NCBI GenBank assembly: GCA_963973975.1 | Contig: CAXBCF010000012.1 | Span: 1-64,000 of the forward strand | DNA length: 64,000 nucleotides | Origin: UBA1494_A sp963973975 | Lineage (GTDB): Bacteria; Bacteroidota; Bacteroidia; Flavobacteriales_E; Vicingaceae | Direction: 5' to 3' | In this document: positions 38,803 to 46,303 of the stretch, piece after piece | How the letters are laid out: the number at the start of each line of letters is the position of its first letter | Position numbering within the stretch: the stretch's first letter is position 1 | Made by a program: the position numbers and the translations under genes | The notes under the pieces: model-generated | Database searches by the model: none | Seen by the model: the letters and a program-made list of their open reading frames with translations, nothing else | Told to the model about the DNA's origin: nothing

Positions 38803-39321
38803 ATGAAAACAGTGGAAGATTTAAATTTAAAAAACCAGAAACATTACAAAATTAAAATGGATACAGGAATTACTGAGAAAGACCGTTCAAGCATTGCAGA
38901 TGGTCTTTCTAGGATTTTAGCGGATTCTTATAGTTTGATGATTTCTTCTCATAATTACCATTGGAATGTCCGTGGTAAGAACTTTCGTCAGATTCACTTA
39001 TTGACTGAAGAGCAGTACACGGATTTGTTTGGTGCAGTCGATGAAATCGCTGAACGTATCCGTTCATTGGGATTTATTGCACCTGGATCATTCTCAGAAT
39101 TTAAAAAACTATCCGATTTAAATGAGCCAAACTCAAAAGCGACAGAAAATGAAATGTTAGCTGACTTATTGAGTGGTCATGAACACATAGCAAAGCATTC
39201 AAGAGAAGTAGTTGCAAAAGCCGCTGAGGTGGCTGATGAAGCAACTGCAGATTTACTCACAGCTAGAATCAATGTACACGAAAAATCTGCTTGGATGTTA
39301 CGCAGCATGTTGGAAGAATAA
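38803..39321 (+). CDS. dps: Dps-family ferritin-like DNA protection protein
   Basis: The 172-residue protein has a charged N-terminal extension of about 20 residues before the Dps core (MDTGITEKDRSSIADGLSRI). Ferroxidase-site ligands at the dimer interface are visible: SHNYHWNVRG (His) and DEIAERIRSLGF (Asp/Glu). A Lys-rich N-terminal tail may bind DNA. Dps shells oxidise Fe2+ with H2O2 and shield DNA during stress. It heads a probable operon with two small unknown genes (15 and 21 base gaps). Confidence 0.93.
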   Translation: MKTVEDLNLKNQKHYKIKMDTGITEKDRSSIADGLSRILADSYSLMISSHNYHWNVRGKNFRQIHLLTEEQYTDLFGAVDEIAERIRSLGFIAPGSFSEFKKLSDLNEPNSKATENEMLADLLSGHEHIAKHSREVVAKAAEVADEATADLLTARINVHEKSAWMLRSMLEE

Positions 39322-39336
39322 ATAATACCTAAAATT

Positions 39337-39642
39337 ATGAAACAAGTAAAATACAATACGCTTTCTGAGGCTACCAACTCACTTGCAAAACAAGGGTACG
39401 AGAATGAAATCCGAATCAAGAGTGAAAAAGAGGCGGTAATAAATAAAGAAAGTTATGCACCGAGTCAGCTTAAAATCGATGAAGTACATCGTTTTGAAGG
39501 AATGACCAATCCTTCTGATTCTAGCATTTGTTATGCAATCAGTTCTAAAGATGGAAAGAAAGGACTAATTGTAGATGCTTATGGAGCGGAATCAAGCATA
39601 GAAGTTGATACTTTTATTAAGCATGTAAAAATTGATGAATAA
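39337..39642 (+). CDS. Small conserved Bacteroidota protein of unknown function
   Basis: The 101-residue soluble protein has KQVKYNTLSEATNSLAKQGY, then VHRFEGMTNPSDSSICYAIS and GLIVDAYGAESS. This matches a small Bacteroidota family that is sometimes labelled 'phosphoribosylpyrophosphate synthetase' in databases; it has none of the catalytic motifs of that enzyme, so that name should be ignored. Its place right after dps suggests a stress role. No function is proposed. Confidence 0.7.
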   Translation: MKQVKYNTLSEATNSLAKQGYENEIRIKSEKEAVINKESYAPSQLKIDEVHRFEGMTNPSDSSICYAISSKDGKKGLIVDAYGAESSIEVDTFIKHVKIDE

Positions 39643-39663
39643 TAAAACCAATATTTTGAAAAA

Positions 39664-40074
39664 ATGGCAAACAAAACACTAAGAATTTATCACAACAATG
39701 ATAACAAAGAGGATATCTCTAAAATAATGGCATTGGGAGATTCTGATAAGTTAAAGGTTGTTTCCCAAAATATTATAAATGAACCGCTCACTGCAACACA
39801 ATTGTTTGTTTTGAAAGACCGATTAAAATTAAGAGCCAATCAATTATTTAATGAAGAAGTCGAAAGTAGTATTTCGGCTTCTTTAACGACCAATACAGAT
39901 GAGGTTTATTTGGTTGAAATTCTCTCTAAAAACCCCAGTTGGCTAAAAACTCCTATTGCTGATGATGGAAAATGTGCCGCAGTTTTAAGTCAACCCAATG
40001 ATGTGTTGAAATTATTGAAAGGAGATTTATCCATTGATGGGCACAACCACATGGAAAATTTTGATAAGAAGTAA
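39664..40074 (+). CDS. Small soluble protein of unknown function
   Basis: The 136-residue protein has no signal peptide and no recognised domain. It contains TLRIYHNNDNKEDISKIM, then TATQLFVLKDRLKLR and NPSWLKTPIADDGKCAAV. It follows the previous gene after 21 bases in the dps cluster, so it is probably co-expressed. Function unknown. Confidence 0.6.
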   Translation: MANKTLRIYHNNDNKEDISKIMALGDSDKLKVVSQNIINEPLTATQLFVLKDRLKLRANQLFNEEVESSISASLTTNTDEVYLVEILSKNPSWLKTPIADDGKCAAVLSQPNDVLKLLKGDLSIDGHNHMENFDKK

Positions 40075-40151
40075 AAAGCACTTTTTACTTCATTTTTAAC
40101 CTTCCCAATCTGAGTCACACAATATGGGACGACTCATTCTTCCCTGCAAGA

Positions 40152-40233
40152 TCAAGTAGTTATTTTTTGTATGTTTGTTTTGAATAGTTTCAGTTAGGCG
40201 GCCTGGTATACTTTAATTACTATTTAGCAAGTA
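40152..40233 (+). promoter_or_regulatory. Leader module copy A (most divergent)
   Basis: Contains CAAGTAGTTATTTTTTG then TATGTTTG (40170-40177), a TAnnTTTG-type box. A weak stem follows at 40192-40198/40212-40218 (three G-T pairs) with a CCTGGT-like loop core. Its 3' part ends TTTAGCAAGTA before ATG 40242. It aligns with three more copies at 41363, 42550 and 43429. Confidence 0.65.
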
Positions 40234-40241
40234 TTCTAAAA

Positions 40242-40439
40242 ATGAAGAATAAGAAACTTATACTATTTATCGCTCACTTATCCGGATTAAGCTATGCCGG
40301 TATTAACGCAGCTTTTGATAATTACTATGGGGAGGATTTTAAAGCTTTCGACTTCATTATTAACTTCATTTTGTGGTTAATAATTGGTGGCTTTGTGGCT
40401 AAGTACAGTATCAAGCAATCAGAAAAAAAGAACAAATGA
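40242..40439 (+). CDS. Small two-helix membrane protein
   Basis: The 65-residue protein has a hydrophobic N-terminal segment (LILFIAHLSGLSYAGI) and a second one (FIINFILWLIIGGFVA), with a basic tail (IKQSEKKNK). No family is recognised. It overlaps the following transglutaminase-like gene by four bases (ATGA), so they form a translationally coupled pair directly behind leader module A. Confidence 0.6.
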   Translation: MKNKKLILFIAHLSGLSYAGINAAFDNYYGEDFKAFDFIINFILWLIIGGFVAKYSIKQSEKKNK

Positions 40440-41284
40440 AAAAGATTTATAGTGTTATCCTATTTGGAATGTTGTATGCTTGTTCAATCTTTCACAAAAC
40501 TCCATTGCAACAAATTCGGTTTACAGACACTATTGAGAATGAGGCCTATACGTTTATTTATCAAGATATGGAAAACTCGCCTGAGTTGAATTCCCTAAAA
40601 TCGCTTTACAACTTAGACAGTGTGGCTATGTTGGGAAATACAGAAAATGAACAAGCATTGCACCTTTTAAATTGGACCCACACTCGTTGGAAACACAATG
40701 GCTCAAATAAACCTTCAAAGTCAACTACCTTAACAATCTTGAAAGAAGCTGAAACAGGGATGAAATTTCGTTGTGTAGAATATGGAATTGTACTTAAAAG
40801 TGTGTTGGCTTGCAATGGATTTAAGGCAAGAACTTTGGGCTTAAAAACCATAGATGTTGAAACAAAACCTTCAGGCGCAGGACATGTTTTAACGGAAGCT
40901 TGGTCTGCTCAGCACGAAAAATGGTTTTTATTAGATGCTCAATTTAACCTTATTCCTACCCTCGAAAACAAACCACTTAACGCTGTTGAATTTCAAAATG
41001 CCATTATCCAAAAACAACACTTTAAATTAATCGATCTTAATGGGGAAGTCAGTGCCAAAAGAAGAAAAAAGTATTTGAACTTTATTAGCGAGTATCTTTA
41101 TTATTTTGATTTCAAATTTGATCAGCGGGAAGTGGTATATGACAGTTTGTTTAAGGTAAATGACAAAACCGTTTTGATGCTCGTACCAGATGGTGCTAAA
41201 AAACCTACAAAATTTCAACTAAAATTTGATTTAAATTATGTGACCTATACCAACTCTCTAGCTGACTTTTACAGAAAACCATAG
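40436..41284 (+). CDS. Transglutaminase-like lipoprotein
   Basis: The 282-residue protein has a lipobox at LYAC (Cys 16). Residues about 95-190 have a transglutaminase-like catalytic triad in order: Cys in FRCVEYGIVLKSV, His in GHVLTEAW, and Asp in FLLDAQFN. The fold is shared by proteases, peptide N-glycanases and crosslinkers. The substrate is unknown. Being membrane-anchored and coupled to a small membrane protein, it may act at the envelope. It is in the accessory island. Confidence 0.75.
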   Translation: MKKIYSVILFGMLYACSIFHKTPLQQIRFTDTIENEAYTFIYQDMENSPELNSLKSLYNLDSVAMLGNTENEQALHLLNWTHTRWKHNGSNKPSKSTTLTILKEAETGMKFRCVEYGIVLKSVLACNGFKARTLGLKTIDVETKPSGAGHVLTEAWSAQHEKWFLLDAQFNLIPTLENKPLNAVEFQNAIIQKQHFKLIDLNGEVSAKRRKKYLNFISEYLYYFDFKFDQREVVYDSLFKVNDKTVLMLVPDGAKKPTKFQLKFDLNYVTYTNSLADFYRKP

Positions 41285-41291
41285 TCCCCTA

Positions 41292-41340
41292 CCTGCTCCG
41301 CAGGGTTTCCTCCAAAGGCGGACAAGTGCAACCCTGCGGA
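41292..41340 (+). repeat. REP-like palindrome 1
   Basis: An 11-bp perfect stem, TCCGCAGGGTT (41297-41307) and its complement (41330-41340), encloses a 22-base loop. The 49-base block 41292-41340 is identical to 42480-42528. It follows the transglutaminase-like gene and may also act as a terminator. Confidence 0.85.
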
Positions 41341-41362
41341 AAAAAGAAAAAAAAAGACAAAC

Positions 41363-41480
41363 AAGTAAAAATCCCACATTATTCTTTCCCCTCAATAGCA
41401 AGTAGTTATTTTTTGTATGTTTGTTTGAATCGTTTCAATGAGGCATACTGGTCTGTTTTATTGACTAGTTAGTGGCAAGT
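41363..41480 (+). promoter_or_regulatory. Leader module copy B with covarying hairpin
   Basis: Copy B has AAGTAAAAATCCCACATTA, then AATAGCAAGTAGTTATTTTTTG, then TATGTTTG (41416-41423). Eleven bases later an 11-bp stem (41435-41445/41454-41464, several G-T pairs) encloses TACTGGTC. Its distal part ends TAGTTAGTGGCAA before ATG 41506. Confidence 0.8.
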
Positions 41481-41505
41481 ATAAAACACTCAATCACATC
41501 AGAAA

Positions 41506-42471
41506 ATGAAAGCAATTGTACATACCAAATACGGATCACCGGAAGTTGCCAAACTAGTGGAAGTACCTAAACCAACACCAAAAAATAATGAAGTGCTGAT
41601 TAAGGTTTTTACTTCTACTGTAAATCGGACAGATTCAGGGTTTCGAAGTGCCGAATATTTTATTTCAAGATTTTGGAGCGGACTTTTTCGACCCAAATAC
41701 CAGACATTAGGCTGTGAATTTGCAGGTACAATCGAAGAAATTGGTTCAGAAGTAACAAGTTTCAAAAAAGGTGACAAAGTTTTTGGCTACAACGATGAAA
41801 CTTTTGGAGGACACGCTGAATTTTTGATCATTGCTGAAAATAAAGCCATCGAAAAAATACCCGACAACTTGACTTTTAATGAAGCCGCTCCAATTTCAGA
41901 AGGAGCTCATTACGCATTGTGTAATATCAGGGCTTCTAAAATTAAAAACGGACAAAAGGCTTTAGTGTATGGGGCAACAGGGGCTATTGGCTCATCCGCA
42001 GTTCAAATTCTAAGATATTTTGGGGTATCTGTAACGGCTGTTTGTAACACAAAAAATGTAGAACTTTTAAAAAGTCTTGGTGCTGACAAAGTAATTGATT
42101 ATCAGATGGAAGATTTCACTCAAATTGAAGATAAATACCATTTTATTTTTGATGCCGTTGGGAAAAGTTCTTTTAAAGAGTGTAAACCATTGTTGACCGA
42201 AAAAGGTATTTATGTGTCAACCGAATTAGGGAAGAATGCAGAAAACATATTTTTGGCGCTTTTTACTCCGCTCTTTAGGGGAAGAAAGGTAATATTTCCA
42301 ATACCGACAATTGACAAACAGGATTTACTTTTTTTAAAACAACTTGTTGAAAAAGGCGAATACAAACCTGTAATAGACAGAGAATACCGTTTAGAGCAAA
42401 TTGTAGATGCATACAAATACGTTGAAACAGGACAGAAAACGGGAAATGTTATTTTAAAAATAGTGGAATGA
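41506..42471 (+). CDS. Zinc-independent alcohol dehydrogenase / quinone oxidoreductase-like (MDR family)
   Basis: The 321-residue protein is a medium-chain dehydrogenase/reductase. The N-terminal GroES-like domain has EVLIKVFTSTVNRTDSGFRS and GCEFAGTIEEIGSEV. The Rossmann domain has ALVYGATGAIGSSAVQILRY and LKSLGADKVIDY. The zinc-binding Cys cluster of alcohol dehydrogenases is absent, so it belongs to the quinone-oxidoreductase/enoyl-reductase-like group using NAD(P)H. Substrate unknown. It sits alone between leader modules B and C in the island. Confidence 0.88.
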   Translation: MKAIVHTKYGSPEVAKLVEVPKPTPKNNEVLIKVFTSTVNRTDSGFRSAEYFISRFWSGLFRPKYQTLGCEFAGTIEEIGSEVTSFKKGDKVFGYNDETFGGHAEFLIIAENKAIEKIPDNLTFNEAAPISEGAHYALCNIRASKIKNGQKALVYGATGAIGSSAVQILRYFGVSVTAVCNTKNVELLKSLGADKVIDYQMEDFTQIEDKYHFIFDAVGKSSFKECKPLLTEKGIYVSTELGKNAENIFLALFTPLFRGRKVIFPIPTIDKQDLLFLKQLVEKGEYKPVIDREYRLEQIVDAYKYVETGQKTGNVILKIVE

Positions 42472-42479
42472 AAATAACT

Positions 42480-42528
42480 CCTGCTCCGCAGGGTTTCCTC
42501 CAAAGGCGGACAAGTGCAACCCTGCGGA
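42480..42528 (+). repeat. REP-like palindrome 2
   Basis: Identical 49-base copy of 41292-41340, just eight bases after the dehydrogenase stop codon. Confidence 0.85.
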
Positions 42529-42549
42529 ATAAAGAAAAAAGAAACGAAT

Positions 42550-42660
42550 AAGTAAAAATCCCACATTACCCTCTCCCTTCAATAGCAAGTAGTTATTTTT
42601 TGTATGTTTGTTTGCTAAGTTTCAATAAAGCACACTGGTGTGGTTTATTAATAGTTGTAA
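42550..42660 (+). promoter_or_regulatory. Leader module copy C with covarying hairpin
   Basis: Contains TATGTTTG (42603-42610), then a stem at 42624-42632/42641-42649 (one G-G mismatch) with loop CACTGGTG. It ends TAGTTGTAACC before ATG 42667. The block from the palindrome through this module is near-identical to that of copy B over about 175 bases. Confidence 0.8.
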
Positions 42661-42666
42661 CCAATT

Positions 42667-43248
42667 ATGAAAAAAGCTGAATCAATTTTCTCTGTCTTTA
42701 TCCTATTAGGAATAATTCTAAAGTTGTTCGATGTTCCAGGCAACTCAATAATATTGATATTAAGTTTTTCCAGTCTAGCTGTAATTTACTTCAATTTTGG
42801 ATTCCTATTTTTTAATGATATCCGACTTAGAGACATATTTAAACGAGAATCATACAAAAAAGTCACTGCAAAACGGACTGTAGGTGCTATTGCAACGGGT
42901 ATTGCCCTTTCACTAATTCTGATTGGTATTTTATTTAAAATTGAGATTTGGCCTGGCAGCAGTAATATAATTAAGCCGGGTTTATTTTTATTGAGTATCA
43001 TAATCATTATAACCCTTGTGCTAAGGAAAGACCGAAAATCAAGATTTTATAAGAAGATATATACTAGGACATTAATTATTGGACTCTTTGGGATTATAGC
43101 TTATCTAATCCCTTTTGATTTACTAATCGACTTATATTATGATGATAAACCTGAGGTAGCAGAGATAATGAAGGAAGTAATGAAAGATCCGTACAATGAG
43201 GAAAATCAAGAAGAGTTAGACAAAGCTTGGGAGAAATATTTAGAATAA
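42667..43248 (+). CDS. Membrane protein resembling the GldL N-terminal type
   Basis: The 193-residue protein has about five membrane segments (FSVFILLGIILKLFDVPG, LSFSSLAVIYFNFGFLFF, and three more) and an acidic C-terminal tail (NEENQEELDKAW). The paired segments with KLFDVPG-like motifs resemble small Bacteroidota membrane proteins related to the GldL N-terminal domain, but no GldM-binding or T9SS motor role is evident. Function unknown. It is a one-gene unit between modules C and D. Confidence 0.6.
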   Translation: MKKAESIFSVFILLGIILKLFDVPGNSIILILSFSSLAVIYFNFGFLFFNDIRLRDIFKRESYKKVTAKRTVGAIATGIALSLILIGILFKIEIWPGSSNIIKPGLFLLSIIIIITLVLRKDRKSRFYKKIYTRTLIIGLFGIIAYLIPFDLLIDLYYDDKPEVAEIMKEVMKDPYNEENQEELDKAWEKYLE

Positions 43249-43255
43249 AAACATT

Positions 43256-43317
43256 GGCTAACACGCTGCATAGTGCATTGTGGGTAACCTGCTCCGCAGG
43301 GTTTGCAACCCTGCGGA
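43256..43317 (+). repeat. Post-gene segment plus short REP-like palindrome 3
   Basis: Right after the stop codon comes GGCTAACACGCTGCATAG (43256-43273), then a 30-base palindrome (43288-43317) with the same TCCGCAGGGTT stem as copies 1 and 2 but lacking a 19-base loop segment. GGCTAAC differs at one base from the integron R'' core RYYYAAC. This stretch fills most of a 307-bp gap. Confidence 0.7.
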
Positions 43318-43394
43318 ATAAAATTATACCTCGATTGTTTATTTTTGGAAAATACAACCTAATAGTACAAAATAATACAGAAATGGAATTACAA

Positions 43395-43417
43395 CCGAAG
43401 GGTTAAAAACCCTTCGG
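43395..43417. terminator. Hairpin of terminator or REP type
   Basis: CCGAAGGG (43395-43402) pairs with CCCTTCGG (43410-43417) around a TTAAAAA loop. There is no long T run, so termination is uncertain; it may be another dispersed palindrome. Confidence 0.5.
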
Positions 43418-43428
43418 AGCGGATTATC

Positions 43429-43520
43429 CTCTCCCTTCAATAGCAAGCAGTTATTTTTTGTATGTTTGTTTGCATCGTTTCGATAAAGCACACTGGTCTG
43501 TTTTATCGACTAGTTGTGCA
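43429..43520 (+). promoter_or_regulatory. Leader module copy D with covarying hairpin
   Basis: TATGTTTG (43461-43468) is followed after exactly 11 bases by a perfect 11-bp stem (43480-43490/43499-43509, one G-T pair) and loop CACTGGTC. Relative to copy B the second stem base pair is A-T in B and C-G/G-C in D, a two-sided compensatory change. It ends TAGTTGTGCACC before ATG 43556. Confidence 0.85.
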
Positions 43521-43555
43521 CCATTTTAAAAATAACCGCATTGTAATAAATTCTA

Positions 43556-45934
43556 ATGGATAATAAATATTCTGATTGGTTTAAAGTGGATTTGCATATT
43601 CACACAGACTATAGTAACCAAACAAAGACGAACGACTATGACGGTACTTTTGACATATCAGTTTTAAAAAATAAGCTAATAGTAAATGAGGTTAAATTAT
43701 TTTCATTAACAGACCATAATATTATCAATTCAAAAGCCTATGAAGATTATTATAATGAATATTCAGAAGGTGACCCAATTCTATTGATTGGTTGTGAATT
43801 TGATATAAAGGTTAAACAAAATAATGACTCATTTTTAACTTATCATACACTATTAATATTTAATGAGACAGATTCCATTAAGGCAAATGAAATTTCAGGC
43901 ATAATTGAAACTCATTTTACAGCCAATGGTATTGACAAAAAAGATAGAAATTTAACCATTGACGAAGTTTTTGAACTATTTAATCCGTATCAGTTTTTCT
44001 TTATTCCTCATGCAGATGGACACAAAAACATAAGAGAAGCACATAAAAAAGCAGATATTTCAGTTGCCCAAAAAATGGTATTATTAATGGAATGTGCTCA
44101 TGAAAAAGTTAAAGAAAAAAGCGTTCAAATCATTAATGCTGGATTTGATAAATTTAAAGAACCTGATTTTCAAGATAAAGAAGATGAAGCATTTTTAAAT
44201 TTTTCTGATAACCACAATTGTAATATTTATCCTATACCAAAAAGTGGAAATCCACATGAATTTTATTGTTTAAAAGGAGAACCAACTTATGAAACTTTAA
44301 GATTTGCATCAATAGACCCATTATCTCGTATTAGAAAACAATCTGATGTGGATTTGCTTAAAAATGTAGACAAATACATTTCATCTATTAAAATTGATAC
44401 TATAAATGATGTTGAAAACTGCGAAATAGAATTCAGTCCAAATTTAAATGCGATTATAGGTGGAGCTTCCTCTGGAAAAAGTTTATTGTTTAATCTTATT
44501 GGAAAAAAAATAGAAAGCAATAAACATAAATTTAAAAGGTATTCTAAAGACGATTCAAACACACTCATTAAATCATCAAATAGTCAAAGTTATCAAAGTG
44601 CTTTACATTTTAATAGTGATGAAATAATCTATATAAATCAAGGTGACATTGTTAATTACTTTGAAGAAGGCGATTTAACTAAATTGGTTAAAGAGTCAGA
44701 AAAAAATGAAGAACTTACAATTGCAGAAGATAGTATCAAATCTAAAAGGTTAGAATTATCAAATGAATTTGATGAGTTTGTAAATAGATTTGATGAATTT
44801 AATAATTCTTATCATCAAGATTTTTCAGTTCAAGAAGGTGACTTTGAAAATATATTAAGTAATAGTTTTTACATAGAACAAATAAACTCAACTACAAATC
44901 CTATAAACTTTGAAGAAAAAAAAATACTCTTAAATGAAATATCATCCAATACAGAAACTTTAAAAGAAGATAAAGTATTTGAATTTACAGATGAAGAAAT
45001 AAGCACTATTGAACAATTTGAACGATTAATTTTAGAAAAGAAAGAATTAATACAACATAAAAAGAATATTCAAATAAAAAGAGATGACTTCATCAATGAT
45101 GTTAACAACATCATTACACTAAAAAATAGTCAACTAAATTCCACATCACGAGCGAAAAATGCCTCAAATGAACGAAAAAACAACTTAATTACCTCATGTG
45201 ATAAATTATTTAATTCAGCGTCAAAATTTCACAAGTCAAGTAAAAAATTAGAAGATTACAATTATCAAACAATTGAAAATATTGAAATTAATGATTCGGT
45301 TAAACTTATATTAGAAGTTGAAAATAACATTAATTTATCAAATACAATTATTGAGTGTTTAAACATTGGAAACATAAATAACTCAATCTATGTAAATTAT
45401 TTAAATCTTGTAAAAGACAATTCTCAAATAAAGCATAAAAATGAATACTCAAAGCAAAATTTATCGAATAAAATAACTAGTTCAACAAAGACAATTATTG
45501 ATAAATTTAATTCCCCAACTTCTTTTTTAGATTATGGTGAAAATGGAAATTCTAAAAACAAATCACCTGGTTATAATTCAGAAATGTACTTGAAAACTAT
45601 TCTACAACAAGAGAATTGTAAACTTGTGATGATTGACCAACCTGAAGATAATTTAGGGAATAGTTTTAAAAATGAAGATCTAATTAAATTATTAAGAGAT
45701 TATAAGTTCAAGAAACAGATAATTATTGTAACTCATAATCCTTCAATTGTTGTTTATGGTGATGCTGAAAATATAATTTTAGCAAAAAATGAAGGTGAAA
45801 AAATTTCATACGAACAATTAGTTTTAGAACGTAAGGAAAATCAAAAATTAATAATAGATAATTTGGATGGCGGTAAATATATTTTTGATATGCGCTCTAG
45901 AAAATACAACATAAAAAAATTACTTAACTCATGA
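43556..45934 (+). CDS. TrlF-like PHP-domain plus ATPase protein
   Basis: The 792-residue protein starts with a PHP-type phosphoesterase domain (about 1-250): VDLHIHTDYS (metal ligands His14, His16), SLTDHN, IPHADGH near 152 and SDNHN near 218. An ABC/SMC-like ATPase follows: Walker A GGASSGKSLL at about 300-308, a long coiled-coil centre (400-660), and Walker B with the LVMIDQPED core near 690-698 and THNPS near 726. This architecture is that of the TrlF family, which occurs in defence islands and prophages. Predicted to cleave a phosphoester in nucleic acids or a nucleotide in response to an ATPase trigger; the substrate is not known. The coding sequence is visibly more AT-rich than the neighbouring parC, suggesting acquisition. 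Confidence 0.82.
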   Translation: MDNKYSDWFKVDLHIHTDYSNQTKTNDYDGTFDISVLKNKLIVNEVKLFSLTDHNIINSKAYEDYYNEYSEGDPILLIGCEFDIKVKQNNDSFLTYHTLLIFNETDSIKANEISGIIETHFTANGIDKKDRNLTIDEVFELFNPYQFFFIPHADGHKNIREAHKKADISVAQKMVLLMECAHEKVKEKSVQIINAGFDKFKEPDFQDKEDEAFLNFSDNHNCNIYPIPKSGNPHEFYCLKGEPTYETLRFASIDPLSRIRKQSDVDLLKNVDKYISSIKIDTINDVENCEIEFSPNLNAIIGGASSGKSLLFNLIGKKIESNKHKFKRYSKDDSNTLIKSSNSQSYQSALHFNSDEIIYINQGDIVNYFEEGDLTKLVKESEKNEELTIAEDSIKSKRLELSNEFDEFVNRFDEFNNSYHQDFSVQEGDFENILSNSFYIEQINSTTNPINFEEKKILLNEISSNTETLKEDKVFEFTDEEISTIEQFERLILEKKELIQHKKNIQIKRDDFINDVNNIITLKNSQLNSTSRAKNASNERKNNLITSCDKLFNSASKFHKSSKKLEDYNYQTIENIEINDSVKLILEVENNINLSNTIIECLNIGNINNSIYVNYLNLVKDNSQIKHKNEYSKQNLSNKITSSTKTIIDKFNSPTSFLDYGENGNSKNKSPGYNSEMYLKTILQQENCKLVMIDQPEDNLGNSFKNEDLIKLLRDYKFKKQIIIVTHNPSIVVYGDAENIILAKNEGEKISYEQLVLERKENQKLIIDNLDGGKYIFDMRSRKYNIKKLLNS

Positions 45935-46263
45935 TAAAAGTAAAAAACAAGTTCAATGACAGTATTTTAGAGATTACTTTTTCTAAAGAATCAGAAACAA
46001 AAAAAGAAATTAGTATTCCGGTCGCTACCGATGTAAATTTCAAAATGTTAGTTGATTATTTATTAGAAGTCATGCCCGAGAATGATAAACTTGAAATTGA
46101 ATTTGAAAATTTTGATGACCAAGAAAATGTTGAAAAACTTGGGTTAATAAAAGATACAATTAATGAAATTTATGAAAAGTTTAATCTTTCAATTATTAAT
46201 GAAAGTAATGAAAATGTAACGGAAGAAGAAACAGGCGAACAAGATGATGATTTACCTTTTTAA
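45931..46263 (+). CDS. Small acidic partner of TrlF-like protein with an SSB-like C-terminal tip
   Basis: The 110-residue acidic protein overlaps the TrlF-like gene by four bases (ATGA), so it is translationally coupled. It has an N-terminal strand-rich part (MIKVKNKFNDSILEITFSK), a helical centre (LVDYLLEVMPEND) and an unstructured acidic tail ending EEETGEQDDDLPF. The last six residues match the conserved tip of bacterial SSB (DDDIPF type; Bacteroidota SSB often ends DDLPF) that docks RecQ, RecO, PriA and other genome-maintenance proteins. This suggests it may recruit or mimic SSB-bound partners. No SSB OB fold is evident. No function is established. Confidence 0.65.
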   Translation: MIKVKNKFNDSILEITFSKESETKKEISIPVATDVNFKMLVDYLLEVMPENDKLEIEFENFDDQENVEKLGLIKDTINEIYEKFNLSIINESNENVTEEETGEQDDDLPF

Positions 46264-46303
46264 AACAAAAGAGCTCAATCGAGTAGACGGCTCCACCAAA
46301 ACC

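Noticed and set aside
40075..43555. A complete integron
   Set aside because: No integrase, attI or promoter of integron type is present, and core-site matches are each off by one base and weakly complementary.
43556..46263. A toxin-antitoxin pair
   Set aside because: The second gene is acidic and small, but gene order, the 792-residue PHP+ATPase partner and the SSB-like tip do not fit known toxin-antitoxin families.
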